The translations under genes and the position numbers were made by a program. 64,000 nucleotides of DNA, from assembly GCF_000004195.4 (NCBI RefSeq), contig NC_030678.2:148074547-148138546 (forward strand), in the 5' to 3' direction. Shown piece after piece: positions 47,211-58,789 of the stretch (the stretch's first letter is position 1; every line of letters begins with the position of its first letter). Below the pieces are notes generated by a model. That model was not told the DNA's origin, did not search any database, and worked only from the letters and a program-made list of their open reading frames with translations. The DNA comes from Xenopus tropicalis. Lineage: Eukaryota; Chordata; Amphibia; Anura; Pipidae.

Positions 47211-47243
47211 ACTCGCGCCAAAACTATTCACTCGCGCCAAAAC
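47211..47243 (-). promoter_or_regulatory. Tandem E2F-like motifs in element leader
   Basis: The 14-mer actcgcgccaaaac occurs at 47211-47224 and 47230-47243. On the minus strand this reads TTTTGGCGCGAG, close to the E2F consensus TTTSGCGC. About 40 bp away, aaaatggcgggg (47168-47179) resembles a YY1/E2F-type promoter word. All lie between the primer site and the ORF start at 47016. Confidence 0.45.
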
Positions 47244-47438
47244 ATATGCACGCAAGACTTAAATGACAGGCAGTAACTGCAGCCAATGGGAGTAACGGAA
47301 AAGAACCTCAGAACCCGAACCCACGGCCAATTACTTTGCGCCTTTCACGAAGTGACCAAGCAGCTTTCTCTCCTGCATCCAGCAGTGCCTGCGCTTGTCA
47401 CAAAAATTTAAAGAAACATGCACTAGCAGCTTAACCTT

Positions 47439-47465
47439 CGAGCCCCACGCCTTTTGGGCGCCAAA
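47439..47465 (-). other. Putative tRNA primer-binding site
   Basis: Immediately next to the LTR, the minus strand reads TTTGGCGCCCAAAAGGCGTG then GGGC. The TGGCGCCCAA start resembles lysine-tRNA primer sites, but an inserted AAGG-like stretch makes the assignment uncertain. Confidence 0.5.
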
Positions 47466-48308
47466 TGTAACACCTATTTCAGCTCAATAGCTGCTTTCCC
47501 GGACTAGTACCAGTAGAACATGGGTTACACTGTACTCTCTTACCCAGAATGGGCCTTCGCTAAGTGGAAGAGGAAGGTGAGGGTGTTGTGCAACTACACC
47601 TCTCTTGCTGCTATGCAGAAAAATGAAAACAGAGGGCGCCAGAGGTTCTTGCAATTAACAAAAGAATAAGTGTTTATTGAACATCCACAGGGTTACTCAC
47701 AATACAGCTTCAGAGGCCATTGGTACATGCAACATATACCGAGTGTATATTCAGACTCACACTCTCCTGCGGGCAGACTGGCAGGAATCTCCCTTCACCT
47801 CTGCGACACACCCTGTAGTGGATCCCTCAGGGAATTCTCTATCCTGATTCCCTATTCACTTGGATCCCTACACTACAGGCAATGTGGCCTGGGAGAACTA
47901 TCTCCAGAAAAACTGCAAATCCTATGCAGGAGCTCATGCTGCTCATTCTAGCTCAACCCTAACTGCCTTACACTCCTAGAGTGTACTATAAAGGGAGCTA
48001 CACCTGCCACTATCTAATGCCTCATTCACGGGGCCCTGTTCCCCGACTTCGCTGGGCCTGGGCCCATGCCCTGGGCTCTCAGCACACATCCACCTTGTCC
48101 CTAAGGTGGAAGCAAAAAACAGGAAGGTGCCACTCCTCTCCCAACACTATACCAAAGTCAGGCAGGATGTGGTCACTATACCTTCTAACCAATAGCACAC
48201 ATGTTAATGAACTCACTTAGATACATTCCCTTCTGCCCAGCAACTAAGGGAACTAAACCTGTAGGGATTTAAAGCCATAGGGACCATTTAACCCTATGGG
48301 TCCCTACA
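47466..48308 (-). repeat. LTR (5' LTR in element orientation)
   Basis: Direct repeat of 843 bp, partner of 45506-46347. ORFs within the two copies are identical, for example 46020-46259 and 47981-48220. Confidence 0.9.
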
Positions 48309-48312
48309 CTTC

Positions 48313-49180
48313 CTTTTGTAATCCCCCTGCTATTTGTTCTTAAAATCATCATTGTTGAATAACCCCTGGCTTTAAACCAGATATAATGCCCATATGACAT
48401 TTGTATACTTCTTCCTCCCAGCAACTGTTCTTAATCCTACAAGACAATAAGGAATGTAAGGCAACCATGGGGGGGCGGGTTGCTAGAGGCCAGCCCACCT
48501 TTCTAAAAACTTCATGTATCTTCCCTTCTTCTATGTTTCTCTAAAAATATCTGGGACATTTACTGAGACTTTCTAATAGCTAAAAGGAAACTTACAGTAA
48601 CTAGATTTAAATCAGAAGAGGGTTCATGATATTCTTACCAAAAGCCCATAAATAAGTTGGCATAACTGGGTGCTAACCTTATCCCCAAGGAGGTGCCACA
48701 TTGGGGGCTTTGTTAGAGTCTAATTCAGGTATACAGTGGCTTTACATCAAGTTTGCATTTATGATCCCTGCTTCCCATTGTAAATTTTATAGCAAACATA
48801 ATACTTGTGTGGAATCTTGAAGGCACAGAATCAGGCCGGACTGGTGGGACACTTGGAGAAAACCCAGTGGGCCACACCATGCCAGCAGCAAGGAAGATAA
48901 AGATGGCGTACATTTCAGTGGGTTCTTGGATCTCTTCCTCGATGGTGAGATTGATTGGAGTATTCAGATAAAATGCTTGACCTGTATGCAAATAACTTCC
49001 CATAATGCTTTCGCAGAGTCAGACTAGGGTGTTCAGGGTCCACCAGGGTTCCAGCCCAGCCATGGAGCCCCCCACCCTGTTGCATTGGGGAGGGGACTGT
49101 AGCAACAGGAGGTACATGCAGAGGCGCTGCGGGGAAGGTTTGCAACAGGGTGGGGCCTCCGTGTAGGGTTGCCACCTTTG
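48313..49180. other. Intergenic with MITE-like end
   Basis: No gene recognised. Near 49014 the word cagagtcagactagggtg starts a MITE-like sequence that also begins near 27127. Confidence 0.4.
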
Positions 49181-49188
49181 CTGGTGGC

Positions 49189-49481
49189 TAGTGATGGGCG
49201 AATGAATGTTTCGCCAGGCACGTATTCGCGGCGAATATCCGTGTTTCGCCATTGGCGGATTGTTTCGCGAAACGGATGAAAGAATTTGCTGCGCGTACAA
49301 AAATTGTCACCCACGTCAAAAGAATAGTCGCAGGCATCAAAAGAATAGCCGCATGACAAAAGAACAGGCGACAAAAGAATAGCCGCGGGCGACAATTTTT
49401 TTTTACCTTTTCGCCGCTTCGTGAATTTTTTGAAAGATTTGCAAATTTTTCAGCAAAACGGGACAGATTCGCTCATCACTA
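49189..49481. mobile_element. hAT MITE, perfect 8-bp duplication
   Basis: It starts TAGTGATGGGCGAAT and ends TTCGCTCATCACTA. The octamer CTGGTGGC flanks both sides (49181-49188 and 49482-49489). Same family and orientation as 33871-34209. Confidence 0.9.
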
Positions 49482-49489
49482 CTGGTGGC

Positions 49490-50620
49490 TAAATCTTAAA
49501 AAAGGGAGTGGGCCAGATTGCATTAGGGGTGAGGCAGTGATGTTGGGAGTGGGCATGATGACATCAGAGGTGTGCACAATAATGTCAGCAGGGTTATGAT
49601 GCTGTTATTGCATCACTTAGATGGAATTGGCTGGATTTCTGTCAAGTTTTTAGAAAGTTTTGAACTGGGCAGCCCTTAGAAAAACTAGGATGTCTGGTTC
49701 AAAACAACACGAGGGGCAACTCTATAGATATCTATATTCCTTTAATTAAAGGTATGGAATCTATTGTTCTATTACAGAGAAAACAGTTATCCAGAAAGCT
49801 CTGTAATACAACATTGCAAATTTTTTAAAAAAAATCTAATCTTTTTTGTAACAATAAGAGATTAACTGCACTTGGTAATAACTAAGCCATGTTTAGGTGA
49901 ACATCTTAATATTCGTCTTTCATTTATTGGTCAGGTTATTGTTTGGGTTTCACAAGGCTGAAATTGCAACAGACGGTTGAGACCCAAGAGTTTATCAGTT
50001 TTTTCACTAATATCCAAAGGATAAAGCATGGCAATTATAACAAATGATTACTAGATATTCACAGTTGTCTCATATCACATTAAATGTACAGATACAGTGT
50101 GCGTTTGCTCCTCCTGGAGTGGATTATGGTTTCAGTCAGTGTGTGCCTAAAGGAATAGTTCAGTGTAAAAATTTGGGCTAGAACTATTTTACCTGTGAGT
50201 ATCTGCTGCCCTCTTGTGGAATCTCTTTGTACAGCACCTGTAAAGTAAAACACAAATAATGTTATAAACTAAAGAAAGCAAAGCCTTTTATTTTATGAAC
50301 TGATAGAATAAACATCATTGTTTTTTTTAAATATAAAAGCGTGTGCTTTAAGGAGTTGTGTTTCTGGCTGATCAGCAGGTTACCTTATTTTGGCACCTCT
50401 CCCTTGGTCTTCAGGCACCCCATGACATTCCCACTTTTTTCACAATTGTTGCTGAAGTTGCAGTGAGTTCATCATAAGCAACTGTGCACATGCGGGTAGA
50501 AAATTTTCAGCTTCAGCAGCCAGTCACCTATGGGAAGGTTAGGCAGTGGGCAACGTTCAGAAACCAAGTGCTGTGAAACTGTGAGGGGATCATGCGTATG
50601 CCAGAAGGCAAGTGCACATC
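49490..50620. other. Intergenic, MITE fragment
   Basis: Bases 49750-49850 (ggtatggaatctattgttc to ttatccagaaagctctg) are a fragment of the CAGGTATGGGATCC MITE family. The rest shows no gene. Confidence 0.45.
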
Positions 50621-50629
50621 TGACAGTAG

Positions 50630-51160
50630 TAGGGTTGGCACCTTTTCTGGGTTTTAAACCTGGACAAAGGGGCACGTGCGATGATGTCAGCACCATACGT
50701 CACTGATGTCATCACACAAGCTGTCGGCGTCATCACACAATGTCATCACGTGACTCGGGTGCCTCGGGTGCCCAGCAGGTTCAGGCGGCCTCTGTTTACG
50801 TGCAACCAGCGCCAGATTTGTGACGCGGGCGCCCCGAGGCCCCCCCCTCCGGCCTCCCCCTGTGCGCATGCGCGAATCGCCAACCCCGCCCCCCACACAG
50901 CGAGCGCATGCGCGAACCCGCCCTCCGCATCAGCTGCGCATGCGCATACATTTCATCTCCCATACGGAGCAGTGGGGAGAGGTCCCCATTGCACCGTATA
51001 GGAGCAAAATTTAAAAATTTAATTACGGCGGGGCGGCATGCCGCCCCGCCGTAATTGCCGCCCTAGGCCCGGGCCTTTGTGGCCTCTCCACAAATCCGGG
51101 CCTGCGTGCAACTGCCTGTGGGGGAGTGCAGGAACCACAACTGCACTTACGAACATACAT
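50630..51160. other. GC-rich repeat-like block
   Basis: A local GC-rich island with repeated TGCGCATGCGC-type words (about 50860-50950) and a small hairpin (ttacggcggggcggcat / atgccgccccgccgtaa, 51023-51057). ORFs on both strands are low-complexity products of base composition. It begins near agggttggcacctttt, like the MITE-type starts at 3762 and 49168, so a DNA-transposon origin is likely; a gene promoter is not supported. Confidence 0.4.
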
Positions 51161-51935
51161 GAGCAACTCTCCCATCTATATAGTAAAATGAGGATTTCTG
51201 TGTCCCTTATAGGCAACCTAAATACTTTCATTATTTAACCCAGCATGGATGGGACACTAAATGCCACAAAAGGGATTGGTTAGTGTTCCACAAGTATTTC
51301 CAAGTGGCCAGCACACCCTGCACTTCCAGTAAATGTGTTTGAGCGGAATCACAGAGTACAAACTAGATTGTGACTTCCAGAGAAAGTTAATAGTAGGAGA
51401 CCTAAGCAATATACATAATGGGAAAGCAAATTTATCAAAAAGTTAATTTTTGAGGTCTTTTTCTAATTCAAAAAACTCAAATTGCAAAAACTTGTGTAAA
51501 AATGTAACAAAAACTCAGTACAGGTAATATCACATTCTGACCATCATTTTCAATGCCTGTCAAATTTCAAAATCTTCCTGAAAAAATGAATTGACAAATA
51601 GCTTGAAGTTTGCTAATACGGCTCCTACTGGCTTCCACAACCCCCCAGATTTTAGAAAGCGAATTTGTTATTTTAGTTTTCCACTTTTTGTGCTTAATAA
51701 ATCTTGAAAATTGAAGTTTCATAAGCTCAAATTCACAATTTGTGCTGGAAAAAAAACCCCTCGAACTGTAGTAAAAACTTGAATTGTTGAAAAATGACCC
51801 CGATAGTAAACAAAGTATCCCCTTTCAAGTCAACAAGGAATTCCATAAACAAATAAAGGTATGAGGCCAAAGGCCAAGTGCTTTTATACACTGAACTCCT
51901 CGGTGACTAATAATATCCTCATATTACAGCAGGGG
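51161..51935. other. Intergenic, no gene recognised
   Basis: AT-rich sequence with no coding or repeat structure I can name. Confidence 0.4.
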
Positions 51936-51937
51936 TA

Positions 51938-52253
51938 CAGGTATCAGACCCCTTATCCGGAAACCCATTATCCAGAAAGTTCTGAATTACGGAAAGGCCA
52001 TCTCCCATAGACACCATTTTTAAAAATGATTCCCTTTTCTCTGTAATAATAAAACAGTATCTTGTACTTGATCCCAACTAAGATATAATGAATCCTTATT
52101 GGAGCCAAAACAATCCTTTTGGGTTTAATTAATGTTTAAATAATTTTTTTAGTAGACTTAAGGTAGGAGATCCAAATTACAGAAAGATGCTTCATCCGGA
52201 AAACCCCAGTTCCAGAGCATTCTGGATAATGGATCCTATGGGTCCCATACCTG
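51938..52253. mobile_element. MITE, CAGGTATGGGATCC family, complete
   Basis: The left end CAGGTATCAGACCCC and right end GGGTCCCATACCTG are inverted, flanked by TA on both sides (51936-51937 and 52254-52255). Fragments of the same family occur near 500, 9040, 22256, 28850, 43120, 49750, 55927 and 56379. Confidence 0.75.
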
Positions 52254-52397
52254 TACTTTATTTATTATCATACACAAGTTTCAATGAGTCATGTGACAGA
52301 AATTGCATTACTTAAAAAACAATTATAACTGATGACATTGCTAAGTACCATTTATAAGGATATAATTTACAGGAAATTCATGGCCCTTGTGTATTAT

Positions 52398-52435
52398 ATA
52401 CACACACATATATACTGTATATATATACACACTTT
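52398..52435. repeat. Mixed (CA)/(TA) microsatellite
   Basis: A short run of alternating cacaca and tatata dinucleotides. Confidence 0.8.
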
Positions 52436-52439
52436 ATAT

Positions 52440-53278
52440 AGCATGCTCTGGTAAGGTAGCCTCTGAATGGCTGTTGGAGTCTATCACTTCTGGTATTTCA
52501 TTAGATTCAGTGGAAAAGGCACTTCCAACTATAGGGTACATACTATATCTCATCCAGCCAATATTTAGAGCTGGTCCCACAATGAGGACTCGCAACTGAA
52601 ATGTTCCTCTATAGCAAACACGTGTCTAGGGTGGGGTCACTGCTGACACTTGTGTAACTGAAACAAACACGGACCCTTCATAACATGTGCATCACCTGTC
52701 TGTTTCCAGATGAACCGAGACAGCTTTCTGTCAGCACCTTGTTACACTGATAACAGTAAAGTTCCACATGAAATCCAACAGAGTAAAAAATAGCTAATAA
52801 CGTGGTTCCAGTACTGGACGTGGTTTAGTGTAAAAATAACAGTTACGCCAAAATGACACAAGCTTGAACAATCAGTCAGCTATTTGAGCCCATTGTGGCA
52901 TCACTCAGAGCTACATGATAGTAACAACATGTTTGTAGAAGAAAGTGTGAGTCCTATTTACCAACAGTAAGTTGAAATAATAGTTGTTTTAAGGAGAGTT
53001 GCTTGCTTTTATTCCACTGAACAATGGGTGTATGTGACAGGCTGTGTTAGGCAGGCAAATTCTTCCCCTGACTGTCCTGTTTCAGCTAAACTAACCATTT
53101 AACAATTTGTATTTGCTGAAGGAATAAAGGAACCATAAGTGGCTGACTAATCTCATGTTGTAGTTCACAAATAGAAAAGAGTAAGCGTGACTCCTTTTCA
53201 GTAATTCAATTGATTCAAAGTGCTTAGTACCTACCTCGTTAGTGATTATAAGATTCCTGCAATAATACTAATATTTGA
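52440..53278. other. Intergenic, no gene recognised
   Basis: No coding or repeat structure recognised. Confidence 0.4.
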
Positions 53279-53724
53279 TGTAACCCTATCTTGGCTAGTA
53301 TTTGCCAGTACCGGCTAGTAGGTATGAGCACGGGCACATGTGACGCCAACACACAGGCTGGGCCTTCGCAAATCGGAAGAAATGCACTTGTGAGATGTTG
53401 CGGAACAGCAACTCTCCACTGCCACAGATTGTATATAAAGTAATTATGGATGCCAGAGGTTCTTTTGCATTTAACTAGAACTTGGTTTATTGATGGTACA
53501 CAGCATACGCAGGGTTAATACTCACAGCATTGAGGTAGAATAGCACAAATGTCAAATGCAGTTGCAGGTAGCAGAAATAGTATGACACCACTGTGGAGAT
53601 GGATATAGGGAATAGCCAGGAGTCCCAAGGGTGTCTACCTATACTGGACTGGATCCCTCCAGGCAACGGTGGTTCAGGGGTTATAAACAGCCTGAATTCT
53701 ATGCCTGACACTGTGGTCCCTACA
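53279..53724 (-). mobile_element. Short solo LTR related to the other LTRs
   Basis: On the minus strand it starts TGTAGGGACCACAG and ends AGGGTTACA. It carries the shared U5-side blocks in order: AATAAA, gcaaaagaacctctggc, gcaacatctc, tttgcgaaggcccagcctg. At 446 bp it is about half the usual length. No target duplication was found, so an internal deletion or truncation is likely. Confidence 0.6.
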
Positions 53725-53744
53725 GTAAGGCAGCAGGGCCTTGG

Positions 53745-54556
53745 GTGTACTCAGTGCCGGATTTCAAATTCAGCCGCCCCTAGGCCATCCCCCATTCTCG
53801 CCCCCTGGCTGTTAAGATTAAGATTTGCAATACAGTTAAGCTCCTGGCCCCTCCCTGATCCTCCCTCACACCACCCAATATGCCTAGATCTTACCTTATT
53901 TCTTCATGGATGCAGAAGCAAATCTGCCTGTTAGTATTTGCAATGTGGGAGGAAACTGGAGTACCCAGAGGAACACACAATGACAATATACAAACTCTTT
54001 ACAGGTAGTGCCCAAGATAGATTTGCACTTAGAGCCCTAGTGCTGCAACATGTATCAATGGCTAGCATTTCCTATAGGTCAGTAATAATAAAACCACAAC
54101 CATTTCCTATTTAATAACTGTATTTCCATACTGGGACAGTTCCCCTTAGTGCTCTAGCACTTGTGCCCTGAGGAAATATAAATGGCACCTATAATATTTA
54201 GAGGGTTAGACAGAAAATGTTATGTTTATTTATTGAACAATTGCCTAGATCAAGGCAAAGACGGCATCTTCCAAATGAATGCCCAACATGCACCCATACA
54301 TTATCTACATTATCTGGATTCTATTTCAGCACTAGCAGTTGGTTCTACTGAAACTGGACCCACCTAAAAGAGAACATGAGGCCAACACATGGTCCTCAAG
54401 AAGACTGATACTGGGGTAAGGGGTATTGTTGTGGTTTACAGTATCTAGAAGCATCTGGAGCACTAAAACATTATTTTGCCCAGTCCTGCGCTTAAGAGCA
54501 AATGCCCATACCTGGTGCACTCTTTCTAGTTTTTGCCTGTATGTTACCCAACCACT
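53745..54556. other. Intergenic, repeat-like start
   Basis: Bases 53747-53830 (cagtgccggatttcaaattc, then gccgcccctaggcc) look like a MITE end. The rest shows no gene. Confidence 0.4.
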
Positions 54557-54765
54557 TAGATTGTAAGCTCTATGGGGCAGGGACCTCCTTCCTACTGTGT
54601 CTCATACCACATGGCACTTATATACTGTATATATATATTTATTGTATTTATTTATTATATCACTTGTCCTCCCTGTGTGTAATTTTGTATTCTGTAAGAT
54701 TGTACAGCGCTGCGTAACCCTTGTGGCGCTTTATAAATAAAGTTATACATCCATACATACATAGA
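54557..54765 (+). mobile_element. SINE-like / LINE 3'-end copy with ATAC tail
   Basis: It starts tagattgtaagctctatggg and ends with cagcgctgcgtaaccc, ttgtggcgctttataaataa and a (CATA)n tail. It is parallel to 29039-29252. Confidence 0.7.
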
Positions 54766-55926
54766 AGGACGGGGATTGACCACCACTTCTCTAAACACAT
54801 ATTTGAGTATAACAAACTTTAGTTGATTTAGGTTTGGTCTAACAGTTCAATTCTATTCCAGTAATCATAGCTGGATCCACTGAAATTGGAGCCCATCTAA
54901 TATGTGTATGCAGCCAACGTGTGGCCCCCCAGAAGACTGATAGTGGGGTTATGGATATTGTTGTTCCACAGCATCTGGAGGGACAGAGGTTGTCCAGCCT
55001 TACTCTAAACACATATGTGTGTCGCAGAATTCAGTTAATGCAGCTTCTGTCCAATAGTCTGATACTATTTTAGCACTGATGGTTGCTTACTGAAATTGCA
55101 GTCCCTCTAATAGAGCATATGAGGCTATAAATAATTTCTTCGATACTTTCTATCATCTAAGAATTATATCTTATAGCACTATTATTTCTATAGATTATAA
55201 AATAGTAGTTCTCCTTTAAAGTATCTTTTAGTATAAAGTCTGAGACCATTTGTGCTTGGTCTTCTTTTTTATAATTTGCTGTTTTTAAATCATTTATTTT
55301 CTGGTTCAGTAGCTCTCCAGTTTGAAATTTCAGCAGCTATCTGGTTGCTAGAACTGTGTTAACCTAGTAACCAGGCAGTGATTTGTAAGAGAATCAGGAA
55401 TATGAATAGAGGAGGGCCTCTGCTGAGGTCAGTGAAAGCTGGCAAGTAATTCAAAAACTATAATAAAAAATGAAGACCAGTTAAAAAGTTGCTAAGAATA
55501 GACCATTCTGTAACATACTGAAAGTTAACCTTAACCACTGCTTCTAGGGTTTTTTTCCTGGTCCCTCTCCCTCTTACAGCACCTGACAGCACTTAGAATA
55601 AAAATGTGATAATGAATTAAGAAGTACAATCCATGACTCACATACATTAATACATTCCCAGACCTCTGGATGCTGCCCAAATGTATGAGGCGATTGTTCC
55701 TGATCATTCATGTGCAAACATACCTTCTGTCCAACGTGGACGCAGACATCACCTTGCCCTTTTGGTTGCATACAAGCAAACAAGGGAAGAACTAGGTCAA
55801 AGCAAGTTATGATAAATCCTTCAGTCTGAAATCCACAGATTTTTTTATTATGTTTGTTAACCCCCTTAATCATGCTAAAGACAGTTCATGCAACTAGAGA
55901 AAGACAATGTATGGCACGCTCCTGAT
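54766..55926. other. Intergenic with T2-like end
   Basis: Near 55207 the word agttctcctttaa is a T2-type terminal repeat, and 55300-55540 (gctctccagtttgaaatttc to gaaagttaacctt) looks repeat-derived. No gene recognised. Confidence 0.4.
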
Positions 55927-56345
55927 ACAGGTATGGAATCTATTATTCAGAATGCTTGGGACCTGGGGTTTTCCAGATAAGAAATCTTTCCATAATTTGG
56001 ATCACCATACCCTGTGGGGCACATTTACAAATTCTTGAGCCTTTGGGCTCGAGCATTCTTATCCCAAAACCATGCAGGAGTTCCCAAACTCTCATTTGGT
56101 TTCTTCATCCGAATTCCTACAAATCAGCTTTTTCTTTACCCCAGTCAAAGAATAAAATACTCGGCACCTAAAACCTGCTGAATTTTTATTTTCTGGGCAG
56201 TGGAAAAGAAAAACCCAATTCCCAGGAATCGGGCTATTCAGCTTCCATGTGGTTTTGACTCGAGCGTTCATAAATGTGCCCCTCAGTCTGCTAAAAAATA
56301 AACATGAAATAAACTGAATAGGTTTGTTTTGCCACCAATGTGAAT
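55927..56345. mobile_element. MITE fragment with nested Harbinger-like MITE
   Basis: The outer element starts caggtatggaatctattat. It is interrupted at 56016-56282 by an element with ends GGGGCACATTTA and TAAATGTGCCCC, then resumes with tctgctaaaaaataaacatg. The same outer sequence runs uninterrupted near 555-580 (catacct, then taaatctgctaaaaat), which marks the insertion point. Confidence 0.65.
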
Positions 56346-56378
56346 GCATGCAGCATAGTTACCATCAAGTACAAGGTA

Positions 56379-56504
56379 CAGGTATGGGATCCATTATCCA
56401 GAAACCCTTTATCCAGAAAGCTCTAAATTATGGGAAGGCTGTCCCCAATTGACACCATTTTAATCATATAATTTAGATTTTTTTTTTTTTAAAAAAATCT
56501 GTGT

Positions 56505-56541
<37 letters not shown>

Positions 56542-56610
56542 GTTCCTAGTACTTAATGGTAACTAAGCTGCATAAATCCATATGGGGGGCAAAACCTTTA
56601 GCCTGAAGCA
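56379..56610. mobile_element. MITE fragment, CAGGTATGGGATCC family
   Basis: The left end CAGGTATGGGATCCATTATC is intact and the right end is missing. An (AAT)n microsatellite at 56507-56541 has expanded inside it. Confidence 0.65.
56507..56541. repeat. (AAT)n microsatellite
   Basis: About 12 trinucleotide units. Confidence 0.9.
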
Positions 56611-56912
56611 GAAAAAAAATCTACCAAGTCTTCTAAATAAATAGAGTTTGCAAAAATGTTGTGGGAACAGAAATCTAGGAACTGATATTTTATTTGTTTG
56701 CAGTATTAATCTTATAAAGAGGAATTACTAAATATAGTGATAGTATCCCTCATGCAAATAAGTGGCCTTTCTGTTTAGTTCAGAGGATGGCTTCAATCTT
56801 TGTCTTTTGCCTTATGTGAAGAGAAACTGTGAGAATGTGACTGTGAATAATACTCATGAAACTAGCCAAAGTTTCCTGATTGGAGTCTGCCTTGTCTGCA
56901 CTGTGCTGAAAC

Positions 56913-57066
56913 CAGGTCCAGACTAGGATTCAAAATAAGCCCAGGCATTTCCAGTACACAGAGGCCCAAACAGCCCCACCAGCCCAATTAATAGTGACTG
57001 TCTGTGGCACCTTACAGCAGCCCCTTTGGCATTTGCCAGAACCCACAGATTGCCAGTCCGGGCCTG
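56913..57066. mobile_element. hAT-like MITE, CAGGTCCAGACT ends
   Basis: The left end CAGGTCCAGACTAGG and right end CCAGTCCGGGCCTG are inverted. The flanks gctgaaac and gttgaacc could be an aged 8-bp duplication (6 of 8 match). Confidence 0.65.
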
Positions 57067-57254
57067 GTTGAACCTGAAATAAAGTGAGTTCTGTTGCACC
57101 ACACTTTGTGTGAACATGACTGCTGTGTTCAGCAAAGGCCCATGGTGCTCCTGGACACAGAGAGTAATAACTTAGATATTTGACTGATAGAGTTTTTGAT
57201 TTGTACTGGTGACATAGGCCAGTATTCTGGGGCAAACACTCATGAACAAATGAG

Positions 57255-57570
57255 TAGTGATGAGCGAATCTGTCTCGTTTTGCTTTGCCAAAAAATTTGT
57301 GAATATTTCAAAAGATTTGCGAAACGGCATAAATGTCGCGCGGCCACAAAAAAATTGTGGCCTGCGACAATTCTTTTGACGTGCGACAATTCTTTTGATG
57401 TCCGTGACTATTCTTTTGACGCCCACGACTATTCTTGCGACAATTTTTGGACGCGCGGCGAATTTTTCTGCGGCTAATTTTTACATCCATTTCGCAAAAC
57501 AATCCGTCAATGGAGAAAATTGGAAATTCGCCGCAAATCCATGCCTGGTGAAACATTTCGCCCATCACTA
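57255..57570. mobile_element. hAT MITE, perfect 8-bp duplication
   Basis: It starts TAGTGATGAGCGAATC and ends TTTCGCCCATCACTA, inverted relative to 33871 and 49189. The octamer CAAATGAG flanks both sides (57247-57254 and 57571-57578). Confidence 0.9.
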
Positions 57571-57578
57571 CAAATGAG

Positions 57579-58785
57579 CCTCACTTCTGGCTCACTGCAT
57601 CCCCCTCTGCCATGGACTACAATAACAGCAAATGGCAACTTAGACCTCCAAGGGATTTATGCCCTCTAACACTGTAGTTAGGTGTGCCCTTAATGATTTT
57701 AATAAACTTGCTCCATCTTTTCAAGAAATTAGTTATGCCCTTTATGTTTATGATCCTATCATAACCTCATTAAAAAATCATGATTATATGCAACACGTTT
57801 GAATAGCCTTTAGCGCTTTAGTTTAGTCTTTTATTTCACCTGGGTGTAAGCTGAAAGGAAACGCCCTGTAGCTTTAGCCAAATGCCTTTCACAAAACAAG
57901 CCTAATTAGGATGCATTAATAACTATTTTGGTCTGCATGTAATACATAGAAATGAAATGTGGCGGCCATATTGTTGTGACAATTACAGGGTAAGAGTTTA
58001 GATAACAAAGTCAACATTAGGACAGAATTTGTGTAATTTATGTATACTGATATTTTGTTTGTCTTTTGAGTTCAGCAACAGCTGGGAGTTAGCCCCTAGC
58101 AACATAGGCCCATTTATAAAGATGCAGGGCAATAATAACGAGCTTTTCCCAGTGGCCAAAGCTGGATGCTAAAATGGTGACTGCTGCCTACCCTGACTTT
58201 CAGCGCTGGGCCCAGCTGAGGGATGAGGGCATTTTCCATTAGTAATAAATACTGTATACAACCATAGTTTGCCAGACAGGTCAGACAATTTGGTGAAAAA
58301 GAAAAGCTGTCTATTCTCTGAGTCTAAATATACCGGTAAGTAACTATTAATTTGCTAAATGATTGTATCCAAATTTGCAACTCGGCTCCATTTGAAAGTT
58401 TAATAAAAGAATAATTTTGTCTTGAAAAATTAAACTTTTGGGTCCAAATCTCCATTTTTAGGATGCAAATTGCAATATTTCCCCTGCATTACTGGACAGC
58501 AAATTGTCAACTGAGGTTTAATGATAATAAATGAAAGTGTATGCACTTCAGTATAAATAATATAAATGTGAGTTATACACTAAATGCTAGTGAGTTGGGG
58601 GTATCCTTAATTGAGAAGAATCTGGGGATTTTGTGGATAACAAGCTGTGTAAGCCTGCACCGAGGCATGCTATATGTTTTTGTTTGGTTCTGTATATATA
58701 TCTATATATCTGCACTAGGGATCATTTTAAGGGGTTGAACTTGATATACTGTTGTCTTTTCCCAGTCAAAATTATTTATGAAGCT
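57579..58785. other. Intergenic, no gene recognised
   Basis: No coding region, RNA gene or complete mobile element was recognised. Confidence 0.4.
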
Positions 58786-58789
58786 ATGG

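Larger units (their letters stand above)
45506..48308 (-). mobile_element. Compact non-autonomous LTR retrotransposon, young
   Basis: Two direct repeats, 45506-46347 (842 bp) and 47466-48308 (843 bp), differ by eye only by one inserted G (cctgcggcag against cctgcgggcag). Each reads TGTAAC...CTACA on the plus strand. The 4-bp target duplication CTTC flanks the element (45502-45505 and 48309-48312). On the minus strand the LTR (TGTAGGGACC...GTTACA) is followed by TTTGGCGCCCAAAAGGCGTG, a primer-binding-site-like sequence beginning TGG. A short purine run (AGGGGTGAA) precedes the distal LTR. The 1118-bp interior lacks gag, protease, RT and integrase and holds one 145-codon ORF. It must depend on proteins from another element. 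Gypsy or retrovirus-like affiliation is not settled. Confidence 0.92.

Noticed and set aside
46669..47266. Plus-strand ORFs of 123-175 codons in the LTR element
   Set aside because: They are antisense to the element, whose primer site, purine tract and polyadenylation signals all indicate minus orientation.
50681..51238. CpG-island-like promoter with ORFs on both strands
   Set aside because: Repeated TGCGCATGCGC words and a MITE-like start point to a repeat; no gene follows in either direction.
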